Of a DNA stretch of 64,000 bases, positions 39,298 through 47,859 are shown one piece after another; the first letter of the stretch is position 1; every line of letters begins with the position of its first letter. Where the stretch lies: assembly GCF_902712915.1 (NCBI RefSeq), contig NZ_CACTIA010000005.1:372001-436000 (forward strand), in the 5' to 3' direction. The stretch comes from Acidiphilium sp. C61. Lineage in GTDB: Bacteria > Pseudomonadota > Alphaproteobacteria > Acetobacterales > Acetobacteraceae. Both the position numbers and the translations under genes were made by a program. A model generated the notes under the pieces. It saw only the letters and a list, made by a program, of their open reading frames with translations. It ran no database searches and was not told where the DNA came from.

Positions 39298-40242
39298 TCA
39301 GAAGCCGACGCGGTCCGCCCCCTTGAGCGACAGGATCTCCCGCGCCTCGTCCGGTGTGGCGATGCCAAGGCCGAGGCCCTCGATGATCTGGCGGACCTTG
39401 CGGACCTGCTGGGCGTTGGACTCGGCAAGGCGGCCAGCGCCGATCCAGAGCGAATCCTCAAGCCCGACGCGGACATTGCCCCCCATCGCCGCGGCCTGGG
39501 CGGCGATCGGCAGTTGGTTGCGGCCGGCGCCGAGGACGGACCAGCGATACTGGTCGCCGAACAGCCGGTCGGCGGTGCGCTTCATGTGCATCACGTCTTC
39601 CGGATGCGGGCCGATGCCGCCGAGAATGCCGAAGACGGTCTGGATGAAGAGCGGCGGCTTCACCAGGCCGCGGCCGAGGAAATGGGCGAGATTGTAGAGA
39701 TGGCTGGTGTCGTAGCACTCGAACTCGAAGCGTGTGCCGGACTCGCCCAGCGTGCGCAGGACGTATTCGATGTCGCGAAAGGTGTTGCGAAAAACGAGGT
39801 CACGCGAGTTTTCCAGCATCTCGGCTTCCCACGGATGGCGGAACTCCTTGAAGCGGTCGAGCATCGGGAACAGGCCGAAATTCATCGAGCCCATGTTCAG
39901 CGAGGCGACCTCGGGGCGGAAGCTGGCTGCGGGGCGAACCCGTTCCTCGACCGTCATGTAGGGCGCGCCGCCGGTGGTCAGGTTGATGACGGCGCCGGTG
40001 CGCTGCTTCACCCGCGGCAGGAAGCGGGCGAAAGCCTCGGGCGACTGGTCCGGCCTTCCATCCTGCGGATCGCGGGCGTGGAGGTGGAGGATGGCGGCAC
40101 CAGCCTCGGCGGCGGCGACGGCGGAATCGGCGATCTCCTCCGGGGTGACCGGCAGATGCGGCGACATGCTCGGCGTGTGGATCGCGCCGGTAACGGCACA
40201 GGTGATGATGACCTTGCGTGGTGATCCGCGCGACTCGCTCAT
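39298..40242 (-). CDS. BKACE family beta-keto acid cleavage enzyme
   Basis: 314-residue zinc-dependent TIM barrel (former DUF849) that splits beta-keto acids with acetyl-CoA. Zinc and substrate motifs: IITCAVTGAIHTPSMSPHLPVTP, HLHARDPQDGRP, SLNMGSMNFG, and FECYDTSHL; the end holds NVRVGLEDSLWI. The family covers many substrates such as 3-keto-5-aminohexanoate and dehydrocarnitine. With the adjacent 3-hydroxyacyl-CoA dehydrogenase-type gene, oxidation of a 3-hydroxy acid followed by cleavage is a sensible two-step path; carnitine is one candidate. Ribosome site GGGGGAAA lies before the ATG. Confidence 0.9.
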   Translation of the reverse strand: MSESRGSPRKVIITCAVTGAIHTPSMSPHLPVTPEEIADSAVAAAEAGAAILHLHARDPQDGRPDQSPEAFARFLPRVKQRTGAVINLTTGGAPYMTVEERVRPAASFRPEVASLNMGSMNFGLFPMLDRFKEFRHPWEAEMLENSRDLVFRNTFRDIEYVLRTLGESGTRFEFECYDTSHLYNLAHFLGRGLVKPPLFIQTVFGILGGIGPHPEDVMHMKRTADRLFGDQYRWSVLGAGRNQLPIAAQAAAMGGNVRVGLEDSLWIGAGRLAESNAQQVRKVRQIIEGLGLGIATPDEAREILSLKGADRVGF

Positions 40243-40369
40243 GATGTTTCCCCCGGTTTCGGCGCCCCCCGTTCCGGGGCCGTTTCATGGCGGCAAACAG
40301 GACATGTGCGCGGCTTTTTGGCAAGCGCGGCGGCGGCAGGGCTGCCACGGCGAGGCCGAAGCAGAGACC

Positions 40370-40508
40370 TCGGACATAATATCAATATTTTGTTAATTTA
40401 TAATCATCAATCGATACAAGAACTTGCTTCGGCATTCAATTGAAATGGGCTAGTTATATTTCGTTGATCGGACGTTCGTATTGACGTTTCGGCAAGGAAG
40501 AGACGGCT
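40370..40508 (+). promoter_or_regulatory. AT-rich leader and promoter region of the curli-like operon
   Basis: The 266 bases between the BKACE start and csgF hold a stretch (about 40374-40470) far more AT-rich than the rest of the window. TATCAATATTTTG at 40380-40392 matches the IHF consensus WATCAA-N4-TTR. A good ribosome site AAGGAAG lies at 40494-40500. I could not fix exact -35 and -10 boxes. Regulated, bent-DNA promoters are usual for curli operons. Confidence 0.5.
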
Positions 40509-40955
40509 ATGAAATTAAAGACTACGGTTTTGACTTCCGCTTTATTGATATCGATCTGTTCTCCCGCGGCGCAAGCGACGCTCGAGACCTATAACCTGCA
40601 ATCTCCCGCGTTCGGCGGCACCAATGCCTATTCTGCCGGGCTGGCGCAGCAGACCTATTCGAGCAAGGAATCCAAGATCCAGGCGCAGATCTCGGCGTTG
40701 AAGGCGGCACAATCGGCGGCGGCGCAGGCAGCCGCCAGCAGCCCCTCCGCCCAATTCACCAACTCCATCCTGTCGCAGTTGAACGGGCTGGTGGCCTACA
40801 ACATCGCCTCGAAGATCGCGAACGCCACGCCCGGCAGCACCGGAGCGTTCCAGTCGGGCAACAATACAGTGTCGTATGTGAATTCGGGCGGGGTGACGAC
40901 AGTCACGATCACCTCGCCGAATGGCACGACCACCCTCGCACTTCCCTCGAATTGA
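40509..40955 (+). CDS. csgF: Curli assembly protein CsgF
   Basis: 148-residue secreted protein that in known systems plugs the CsgG pore and helps nucleation of curlin at the cell surface. A signal peptide covers residues 1 to about 23 (LLISICSPAAQA). The mature start holds YNLQSPAFGGTNAYSAGLAQQTY, matching the CsgF segment with the Pro-x-Phe-Gly-Gly core that sits inside the pore. An Ala/Gln-rich helix follows (about 50-75), then FTNSILSQLNGLVAYNIASKI and a beta-rich end TVSYVNSGGVTTVTITSPNGTT. Normal length (about 138 in E. coli). It is the first gene of the operon. Confidence 0.88.
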   Translation: MKLKTTVLTSALLISICSPAAQATLETYNLQSPAFGGTNAYSAGLAQQTYSSKESKIQAQISALKAAQSAAAQAAASSPSAQFTNSILSQLNGLVAYNIASKIANATPGSTGAFQSGNNTVSYVNSGGVTTVTITSPNGTTTLALPSN

Positions 40956-40966
40956 AGGTTTACGCC

Positions 40967-41788
40967 ATGCCCGGACCTGCCATCCGCAAGGCGGCTGTCG
41001 CCGTGGCCTCGCTGGTGTTTCTCGCGGGATGCGCGGTGCCGCCGCCGCCCTCGGCCAAGGTCAATCTGAACCTCACCCGCCCGATCGCGATCGCGGCCGG
41101 CAAGACGCCCGCCGCACCGGTCTATGTCGGCGTGTATAGTTGCACTGACACGACCGGACAGCACGCGCCGACCGGGGCGATCGAGGAACTCAGCACCGCG
41201 GTGCCGCAGGATTGCACGCCCTATCTGATCAGCGCGCTGGAGGCGATGCCGCACGGTTATTACGACGTGCTGGAACGCGAGCATCTGAGCAACCTGCTGA
41301 CGGAGCGTCAGCTTGCGGGGCTGATGCTGACCGACCGTGCGGCGCAGCTCAAGGCGGCACACAAGAAGGCGGCGCTGCCGCAGGTGCCGCCGCTCTCGAT
41401 CGCCGAGATCGAGATGGTTGGTCAGGTCGTCGCGTATGACCGGCAGGTGACGCAGGCCTCGGCGGGGCTCGCCATTGGCGGGATCGGCGGGCAGGCGAAA
41501 TATGTGACCGACCTGATTACTTTCAGCCTGCGCGCCGTCTCGGTCACGACCGGGCGTGTGCTCAAGCAGGTGACTGTTACCAAATCTGTGACATCGCTGG
41601 AGGCCGGCGGAACGTTGGACGCGGCCTACTCGACCACTCTTCTGAACGCCGAAGCCGGCGGCTCGACCAACGAGCCGGTGGGACTGGCGCTTGCACTGGC
41701 GGCCCGCAAGGCCGTGGCGGTGCTGAGCCGGGACGGCGTTCAGCAGGGCTGGTGGCACTTCAAGGGAAAGCCGAAACCGGTTTCCTGA
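40967..41788 (+). CDS. csgG: Curli secretion channel lipoprotein CsgG
   Basis: 273 residues. Lipoprotein signal ending LVFLAGC (Cys about 22), so it is anchored in the outer membrane. CsgG features: YVGVYSCTDTTGQ, STAVPQDCTPYLISALEA, the helix YYDVLEREHLSNLLTERQLA, and the transmembrane hairpin region with TQASAGLAIGGIGGQAKYVTDLITFSLRAVSVTTGRVLKQVTVTKSV. Nine such subunits form the pore in known systems. The ATG at 40967 has GAAGG 8 bases upstream; a TTG overlapping the csgF stop is a weaker option. No csgE is seen, so substrate capping must be done differently. Confidence 0.9.
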   Translation: MPGPAIRKAAVAVASLVFLAGCAVPPPPSAKVNLNLTRPIAIAAGKTPAAPVYVGVYSCTDTTGQHAPTGAIEELSTAVPQDCTPYLISALEAMPHGYYDVLEREHLSNLLTERQLAGLMLTDRAAQLKAAHKKAALPQVPPLSIAEIEMVGQVVAYDRQVTQASAGLAIGGIGGQAKYVTDLITFSLRAVSVTTGRVLKQVTVTKSVTSLEAGGTLDAAYSTTLLNAEAGGSTNEPVGLALALAARKAVAVLSRDGVQQGWWHFKGKPKPVS

Positions 41789-41833
41789 CGCGCCCCCAGT
41801 ATTTTTAATGACTAACGAACTCCGGAGCAAAAA

Positions 41834-42979
41834 ATGTCTCGCATGAAACTCTCGCTGATGGCCGGCGTGGCGATGCTGATCGCCGCCCCCGCCGCGTTCG
41901 CTACATCGCCGAACATCCTGAACCTGAACTCGGCCACCGGCAGCGTGGGCGGCACCGTAACGGCGGGCACGATCACCAGCCTGAAGACGACGCAGGATGC
42001 AACGGCCGGCGGCAACCAGATCGGCTCCACAAACACGCCGTTCTATGTCGAGGGCGCGTGGAACACGCTCAACATTTCGCAGAGCGGCGCTGGCAACACG
42101 CTGAACGGCGCTATCAACACCAACACCGCCGCTGGCTCGACCGCGAGCGTTACCGCCACCTATTCGGGCGGTAGCAACGTGCAGACCCTGAATATCGGCC
42201 AGAACTCGGCGCCGAACTCGGTTGCCTCGACCATCAGCGTCACCAATAACGGCGCCGGCACCAACACGCTGACCAGCAACCTCGACACCACGGGCGCGCT
42301 GACCTTCAACCCGACCGTCACCGGCACCTCGAACACCCTCACCGACACGGTGGCGGGCGGCACGGCCGCGGCGAGCCTGACGAGCAACGTGACCGGCGAC
42401 AGCAACAACCTCACCAACAAGGTTGGCACCGTTGCCGGCTTCACTGGGAGCAATACGCTGGCGACCACCGTTTATGGCGGGTCGAACACGATCTCCAACA
42501 CGATCGACGGCAACACCTCGGCGTCGACCTACACGACCAATGTCGGAACCGCGGCGACGGCAGCCTCCGGTAACACCCTGACCCTCGCCTCGACCACGCC
42601 GGGTGCTGCCACCTACAACATGACGGTCGACACCACGGGCAACACTGTGGGCACGACGATGAACCCGGCTTCGGGCAACTCGTCCGTGACCGCGACCGTT
42701 GGCACCGGCAGCCTGGTGAATGCGACCATCGCGACCGCGGCGCCGGGTGGCTCGATCAACATGTCTCTGACTAATGTGACAGGTGCAACGGCCACTCCGG
42801 TTAATGTGACACAGACCTCCGCGGCCACGGGTGCAACCCTGAACCTGACGGTTAACGCCGTTGCCGGGACCACAACCGGCACGGCTGGCATCAGCGTCAC
42901 ACAGGCGCAGGCCGGTTCGAGCGTGAACATTAACTCCGCCCCGTCCACCAACGGCTACACGATCAGCGTCAGCCAGTAA
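41834..42979 (+). CDS. Large divergent curlin-like repeat protein (probable CsgG substrate)
   Basis: 381 residues with a signal peptide (1 to about 23, ending AFA). The mature chain is built almost wholly of Thr, Asn, Ser, Gly, Ala and Val, has no Cys, and is made of imperfect strand-turn repeats of about 20-25 residues. The first two are curlin-like (NTLNISQSGAGNTLNGAIN with the exact Q-x-G-x-x-N motif, then QTLNIGQNSAPNSV). Later units use G-x-S-N-T-L/I followed by a T-rich strand (GTSNTLTDTV, GDSNNLTNKV, GGSNTISNTI). The end, GYTISVSQ, is again curlin-like. It is two to three times longer than E. coli CsgA. Its position after csgF-csgG strongly suggests that it is the fibre subunit. Ribosome site GGAG is 6 bases before the ATG. 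Confidence 0.8.
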   Translation: MSRMKLSLMAGVAMLIAAPAAFATSPNILNLNSATGSVGGTVTAGTITSLKTTQDATAGGNQIGSTNTPFYVEGAWNTLNISQSGAGNTLNGAINTNTAAGSTASVTATYSGGSNVQTLNIGQNSAPNSVASTISVTNNGAGTNTLTSNLDTTGALTFNPTVTGTSNTLTDTVAGGTAAASLTSNVTGDSNNLTNKVGTVAGFTGSNTLATTVYGGSNTISNTIDGNTSASTYTTNVGTAATAASGNTLTLASTTPGAATYNMTVDTTGNTVGTTMNPASGNSSVTATVGTGSLVNATIATAAPGGSINMSLTNVTGATATPVNVTQTSAATGATLNLTVNAVAGTTTGTAGISVTQAQAGSSVNINSAPSTNGYTISVSQ

Positions 42980-43053
42980 TCCGGCGGGGCTAGTTTCCCC
43001 GGGTCCGTCAGCGCGCCGGCAGAATTCGGTGTGGCGCTGGCGGGCTGGTCATG

Positions 43054-43084
43054 CAGGTGGCGCAGCCGCGCCACCTGTTTTTTT
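43054..43084 (+). terminator. Rho-independent terminator of the curli-like operon
   Basis: A perfect 10-bp stem CAGGTGGCGC/GCGCCACCTG with the loop AGCC, followed by seven T. It ends the csgF-csgG-curlin transcript 75 bases after the last stop. Confidence 0.92.
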
Positions 43085-43113
43085 ATGCGTGGGCAGAGCG
43101 GGTGTGCGGCGCG

Positions 43114-45969
43114 TCAGCCGGTTCGGGCGATGGCGGGACCGCGGAGCTGGCGCAACAACTCGGCCTCCGGCACCGGGCGGGAGAAGAAATAGCCCTGCGC
43201 CCAGTCACACCCGAGGCTCGTCACGTAATCGAGCTGGACGGCGGTTTCGACACCCTCGGCGGTGACCGGCAGGTTGAGCGCCGCGGTCATGCCCATGATT
43301 GCCTCGAATATGGGTTGGCGGTCGCCCGGGGCGCGGATGCGGGAGAGGAAGGATTTATCGATCTTGACGACGTCGACCTTGAACGTGTCGAGATAGGACA
43401 GCGAGGAATAGCCGGTGCCGAAATCGTCGAGCACCAGCATCACGCCGCGTTCGCGCAGATTTTGCAGCAGGCGGGCGCTGGCGGCGTTCTGCGAGAGCAG
43501 CACCGATTCGGTAATTTCGAGCTTGAGACGGTTGGCGGGCAAGCCGGTCGCTTCAAGGGCCTCGGTGACGGTGGTGCGGATGTCGCCGATCTCGAACTGG
43601 CGGGGCGAGACATTGACGGAGATCTTGACGTCGCCCGGCCAGGCGCTGGCGGCGGCGCAGGCGCGGTGCAGCACCCAGGCGCCGAGGGCTGCGATCTGTC
43701 CGCTTTCCTCGGCGAGCGGGATGAATTCGGCGGGCTGGATGAGGCCGCGGACCGGATGGTGCCAGCGGACCAGCGCCTCGACGCCGACGATGCGGCGGGT
43801 CGCGAGATGGACGATGGGCTGGAAATCGAGCCTGAACTCGCCGCGGCCGAGCGCGCCGGCCAGCTCGGCGCGCAGGCGGCGGCTGGCCTCGTCGGCCTGC
43901 AGCATGTCGGGGTGGAAGAGGCGGTAGGTGCCGCGGGCGCGGGACTTGGCGACATAGAGCGCACGATCGGCCTGACGGTAGAGGGCATCGGCGTCGGTCT
44001 GCCCGGGAAGAGCGACGGCGACGCCGATCGAGGCGCCGGCGGGCAGGGAGATGCCATCGACCTCGAAAGGCTGGCGAAGCGCAGCGAGAATACGGTCGGC
44101 CAGCGCCAGCGCGTCGGGCGGTGCGGATACGCCGGTCTGCATGATGACGAATTCATCGCCGCCGCAGCGGGCCAGCAGATCGTGCGAGCGCAGGCAGAGG
44201 CGCAGCCGGGTAACAAGCTGGCGCAGCACGGCATCGCCGGTCGGATGGCCGTGCTGGTCGTTGATTTCCTTGAAATAGTCGAGATCGAGGCAGAGCAGCG
44301 CGGTGAGGTTGCCGGGCGCCTGGTGCTGGAGCTGATCGGCAAGGCGCGCGAACAGGGTGGCACGGTTGGCGGCACCGGTCATGTAGTCGAAACTGGCGGC
44401 GTAGCGGAGTTGCTGCTGGACGAGGCGCTTTTCCGAGACGTCGCGCAGGAAGAGCGAGATGTCGCTGCCCTCGGCGGCAATGGTGGCTTCCAACCACCGG
44501 TCGGTCGGCGGCCAGAACAGCTCGAAATGGGCGCCTGCGCCGGTTTCCATCGCCCGATTCAGCGCGGCGCAAAGCTCGCGGCAATGGGCGGCGGCGAAGA
44601 GACCATCGGTGGCGATGCCCTTCGGCGGCGCATCGAGCCCGAGCAGGGGGGCAAGCCGCGCATTGGAGAAGGTGACGGCGCCTGCGGCATCGAAGACGAT
44701 CACGGCATCGCCGCTGGCTTCCAGCACCCGCAGGGCCAGCGCCTCTGAGGCGTTGCGCGCGGCCTCCGCGGCCCGCCGGTCGGTAATGTCCTCGAGTGTA
44801 CCATACCAGCGCAGGATCTGCCCGGCTTCGTCGCGGCGGGCGGCGGCGCGGGCGCGCACCCAGGCATAGGCGCCACCAGCGGCACGGATGCGGAACTCGA
44901 CATCGACCGGATCGCCGCTGGCGAGGCTGTCCCCCCAGGCGGCAAGGGTCGGCGCGAGATCGTCCGGGTGAACGGCGGAGGTCCAGCCGAAGGGCATGGT
45001 CTCCTGGCGGGTCATGCCGGTGATGGCGAGCCATTGCGGGCCGACTTCGAGAATCCCGCCATCCCGACCGGCGGTCCAGGGGATTTGCGGGTGCAGCTCA
45101 ACCATATGGCGGTAATGGTCCTCGCTTTCGCGCAGCGCCGCCTCGACCCGGCGGAAGGGGGTGACGTCCTGCGTGGTGCCGCGCAGCTGCGCGATTCGGC
45201 CATCCGCCCCGATCACCGGCTCGGCGTGGGTGAGGACGGCGTGAACGGCGCCATCGGGCAGGATTGTCCGGTATTCAAGGGTAACCGGCGTTGCAGTGTC
45301 GACCGCCTCGCGGAAGCAGGCCATTGCGTACTGGTAGTCATCGGGATGGATCATGCGGCGGAGCTGGTCGTAATCCATCTCGGCGGCTGCACCCTCGATG
45401 CCGAGCAGCCACATGGTTTCGGCCGACAGCCAGACGATGTGGCGGGTGAGATCCCACCGCCAGGCGCCGACACGGGCGAGGCGGTGGGCGCTGACAAGTT
45501 CCTCGGTGCGGCGGGCGAGCTCGGCGGCGAGGGTGGCGAGACGGTCGGTCTCGGCGCTGCCGGCGGCACCGGCGGCAAGACCGGGCAGCGCGCCAAGATC
45601 GACGGTGATGCCGGCGAGGCGGAGCGCGCGGCCGGCCTCGTCGCGCCCGACGGGATGGAAGCGGGCGAGGCACCACCCCTTGCCCGGCTTGGCCCCGGCG
45701 CGGCGGAAGATGAGATCGAGGCCAGGACTGCCGGGGGCTGTGGCGGCGGCAAGGGCGGCGTCGGCCCGGGGGCGGTCGTCCGCATCGATCAGGGCGAGAA
45801 AATCTGCGACCGGCGCGGCCGGGGGCGGCGGCTTCGCCGGGCCGGCGCCACTGCCAGGCAGCTGGCGGATGAGCCCGGCGAGCGGATCAATCTCCCAGGC
45901 GGCGACGCCGCGCACGCCGGCGAGCCCCTGGCCGGTTACCGTCGGCGGCCCGGTATGCCGGCCGCTCAT
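43114..45969 (-). CDS. PAS-GGDEF-EAL cyclic-di-GMP signalling protein
   Basis: 951 residues, no membrane helices seen. At least three PAS domains (about 170-285, 295-405, 410-515); two contain the HPDD motif (MIHPDDYQYA, AVHPDDLAPT). The GGDEF domain follows (about 525-690) with an intact CGGDEFVIM site. The EAL domain (about 705-945) has VGVEALVRW, the loop DDFGTGYSSLSYL, KIDKSFLS and AEGVETAVQ, all residues of an active phosphodiesterase. It could make or break c-di-GMP depending on the PAS signal. It overlaps the upstream GGDEF gene by 4 bases and is convergent with the curli operon. Confidence 0.93.
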   Translation of the reverse strand: MSGRHTGPPTVTGQGLAGVRGVAAWEIDPLAGLIRQLPGSGAGPAKPPPPAAPVADFLALIDADDRPRADAALAAATAPGSPGLDLIFRRAGAKPGKGWCLARFHPVGRDEAGRALRLAGITVDLGALPGLAAGAAGSAETDRLATLAAELARRTEELVSAHRLARVGAWRWDLTRHIVWLSAETMWLLGIEGAAAEMDYDQLRRMIHPDDYQYAMACFREAVDTATPVTLEYRTILPDGAVHAVLTHAEPVIGADGRIAQLRGTTQDVTPFRRVEAALRESEDHYRHMVELHPQIPWTAGRDGGILEVGPQWLAITGMTRQETMPFGWTSAVHPDDLAPTLAAWGDSLASGDPVDVEFRIRAAGGAYAWVRARAAARRDEAGQILRWYGTLEDITDRRAAEAARNASEALALRVLEASGDAVIVFDAAGAVTFSNARLAPLLGLDAPPKGIATDGLFAAAHCRELCAALNRAMETGAGAHFELFWPPTDRWLEATIAAEGSDISLFLRDVSEKRLVQQQLRYAASFDYMTGAANRATLFARLADQLQHQAPGNLTALLCLDLDYFKEINDQHGHPTGDAVLRQLVTRLRLCLRSHDLLARCGGDEFVIMQTGVSAPPDALALADRILAALRQPFEVDGISLPAGASIGVAVALPGQTDADALYRQADRALYVAKSRARGTYRLFHPDMLQADEASRRLRAELAGALGRGEFRLDFQPIVHLATRRIVGVEALVRWHHPVRGLIQPAEFIPLAEESGQIAALGAWVLHRACAAASAWPGDVKISVNVSPRQFEIGDIRTTVTEALEATGLPANRLKLEITESVLLSQNAASARLLQNLRERGVMLVLDDFGTGYSSLSYLDTFKVDVVKIDKSFLSRIRAPGDRQPIFEAIMGMTAALNLPVTAEGVETAVQLDYVTSLGCDWAQGYFFSRPVPEAELLRQLRGPAIARTG

Positions 45970-46985
45970 GAGATCTCTCCAGCCGCGAGAGGCGGCGGTT
46001 CGGCCGGTAGATCGCGTAACAGAACCGGCATGTCGGGCGGCGCCAACGGCCGATGCAGGCCGGCATGGTAGCGGCTGAAGCCACCCCGCCCGGCATGCTT
46101 GACCGCGTAAAGCGCCCGGTCGGCGCGTTCGAGGAGAATGTCGGGATCATCGCCGTCGAACGGGCAGAGCGCGAGGCCGACAGAAGCGGTGACAGCGAGC
46201 GGTTCGGGCTGGGCGGCGAGCGGCTGGCCGATCGCAGCGACGATGCGCCCGGCAAGGTTGAGGGCGTGATCCTCCTGCGAGATGCCGCGCTGGATGACGC
46301 AGAACTCATCGCCGCCGAGGCGGGCGACGGTATCGCCGGCGCGGATCACCCCGCCGAGCCGGCGCCCGATGATGCGCAACACGCTATCGCCAACGATGTG
46401 GCCGAACCGGTCGTTGATCGGCTTGAACCCGTCGAGATCGACGAGCAGGACGGCGACAAGTTCGCCGCTGCGCTGGGCGGCGGCGAGCGCTTCGGCGAGG
46501 CGCTGGGTGAACTGGCCGCGATTGGGCAGCCCGGTCAGGCCGTCATGCGCGGCGAGGTGGCGGGCGCGGGCCTCGGCCTCGCGGAAGCGCGTCACGTCCG
46601 ACAGGACGGCGATGATGAATTTGGTGGGGCCGGCTACAGTGTCGAGCTGGATCAGGCGCTTGCGGGTGATGACGATGCGCCGCTGGCCACCGGCACCAGT
46701 GACGATTTCCTCGGTCTCGTCGCTCTCGCCGGTGGCGAAGACCCGGTCGTCGATCCGCCAGTAACCCTCGAGCAGCGCAGGCGGCACCCTTCCCTCGCTA
46801 CTGCGGCCGAGGATTGCTTCCCGCTCATAGCCCACGAAATCGGCCATCGCCTGGTTGATCAGCACGAGCCGGTGATCGCGGTCGATCAGGAAGACCGGAT
46901 TCGGTAGCGAGTCCAACAGGGTTTGCAGGACCTCTACAGTAAGGATGATCGACGACGGATCGAACAAGGACAATCTCTGGGGCAC
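45966..46985 (-). CDS. PAS-GGDEF diguanylate cyclase
   Basis: 339 residues. A PAS domain lies at about 18-135 (LLDSLPNPVFLIDRDHRLVLINQAM), then a GGDEF domain (about 150-315) with LTGLPNRGQF, DLDGFKPINDRFGH and an intact RLGGDEFCV site, so it should make c-di-GMP. The start is a GTG at 46985; ribosome site is weak. The stop overlaps the next gene (ATGA), so both proteins are made together. The 87 bases before it are AT-rich and probably hold the promoter. Confidence 0.92.
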   Translation of the reverse strand: MPQRLSLFDPSSIILTVEVLQTLLDSLPNPVFLIDRDHRLVLINQAMADFVGYEREAILGRSSEGRVPPALLEGYWRIDDRVFATGESDETEEIVTGAGGQRRIVITRKRLIQLDTVAGPTKFIIAVLSDVTRFREAEARARHLAAHDGLTGLPNRGQFTQRLAEALAAAQRSGELVAVLLVDLDGFKPINDRFGHIVGDSVLRIIGRRLGGVIRAGDTVARLGGDEFCVIQRGISQEDHALNLAGRIVAAIGQPLAAQPEPLAVTASVGLALCPFDGDDPDILLERADRALYAVKHAGRGGFSRYHAGLHRPLAPPDMPVLLRDLPAEPPPLAAGEIS

Positions 46986-47072
46986 AATTTCAGGTGGATC
47001 AAGCGACTCACCATCGCGTGATATAATGAACTTTTAGTTAACTTCATATATGCAGCGGCACAAACCGGACAC

Positions 47073-47795
47073 TCAAACCTGCTTGCCGCGGGCGGCGCGC
47101 AGCAGGTTCCGGTAGGTACCGTCGAAAATCGTGCCGGTGGCGGAGGTCCAGCGCGAGGACTGGCCAAGCGTGTCGCGGCTGGCATGGATGCGGCGGGAGC
47201 GCAGCTCGCGCGCCGCGGCTTCCTCGGGCGGCATCGACGCCAGCTCGAGCGCTGGGTCTGCTGGCACCACGGTAAGCTGGAGGATGGGCTCGCCCTGGCG
47301 GAATACATGGGTGGCGCCCGCTTGCGGCGCCTTGAAGACAACAAACGAGATCATCGGCCACCAGGCGGTTCGCAGCAATGCCGGAACGGCGAGTGGCACG
47401 TCGCCGGTCTCGTCGGTGAAATAGCGAGGGTGGGGCTCGACTCGGACGGCCATGTCCTCGTCCACAGCGATGTCGAGCAGAAGCTGGCAGGTGTAGTAGC
47501 CGGGGCCGAAGGGGCGGAAGGGCGGCCAGTTGACGCCGGTGCCCGGATCGGGGCCCCAGTCGCTCTCCAGCGTCACGTGCCCGTCAGTCCGGGTGACGCG
47601 CAGCTCATTGCGGTAGGGGTAGAAGACCTCGATCCCGTATTGCGCGCCCTCGACGAAGGGTGCGCAATGCCAGGGCTGCTCGTGCGCGCCGTCGCCCCGC
47701 TTCTCGGGCGAGCCGCCCCAGCCCGGCACGTCGAGCCGGGTGCGCCGTGGTGCGAGCCCCGGCTCGAAATAGCGCAGCCTTACCTTCGTCGTCAT
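47073..47795 (-). CDS. Conserved hypothetical protein, 240 residues
   Basis: I do not know a function for this protein. It is soluble, Pro- and Trp-rich, with repeated motifs such as YGIEVFYPYRNELRVT, WPPFRPFGPGYYTCQLLLDI, and WWPMISFVVFKAPQAGATHVFRQGEPILQL, which suggest a beta-sandwich or jelly-roll enzyme. No signal peptide. A strong ribosome site (GGGGAGGG) precedes the ATG. It lies 64 bases downstream of the His-rich protein gene on the same strand, so they may be cotranscribed. Confidence 0.8.
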   Translation of the reverse strand: MTTKVRLRYFEPGLAPRRTRLDVPGWGGSPEKRGDGAHEQPWHCAPFVEGAQYGIEVFYPYRNELRVTRTDGHVTLESDWGPDPGTGVNWPPFRPFGPGYYTCQLLLDIAVDEDMAVRVEPHPRYFTDETGDVPLAVPALLRTAWWPMISFVVFKAPQAGATHVFRQGEPILQLTVVPADPALELASMPPEEAAARELRSRRIHASRDTLGQSSRWTSATGTIFDGTYRNLLRAARGKQV

Positions 47796-47859
47796 CGCCC
47801 TCCCCTCTCCCGGCGGCGCCGGCCCGGCGCCAAGTTCAACGCCAGTTTCAACGCCAGAC

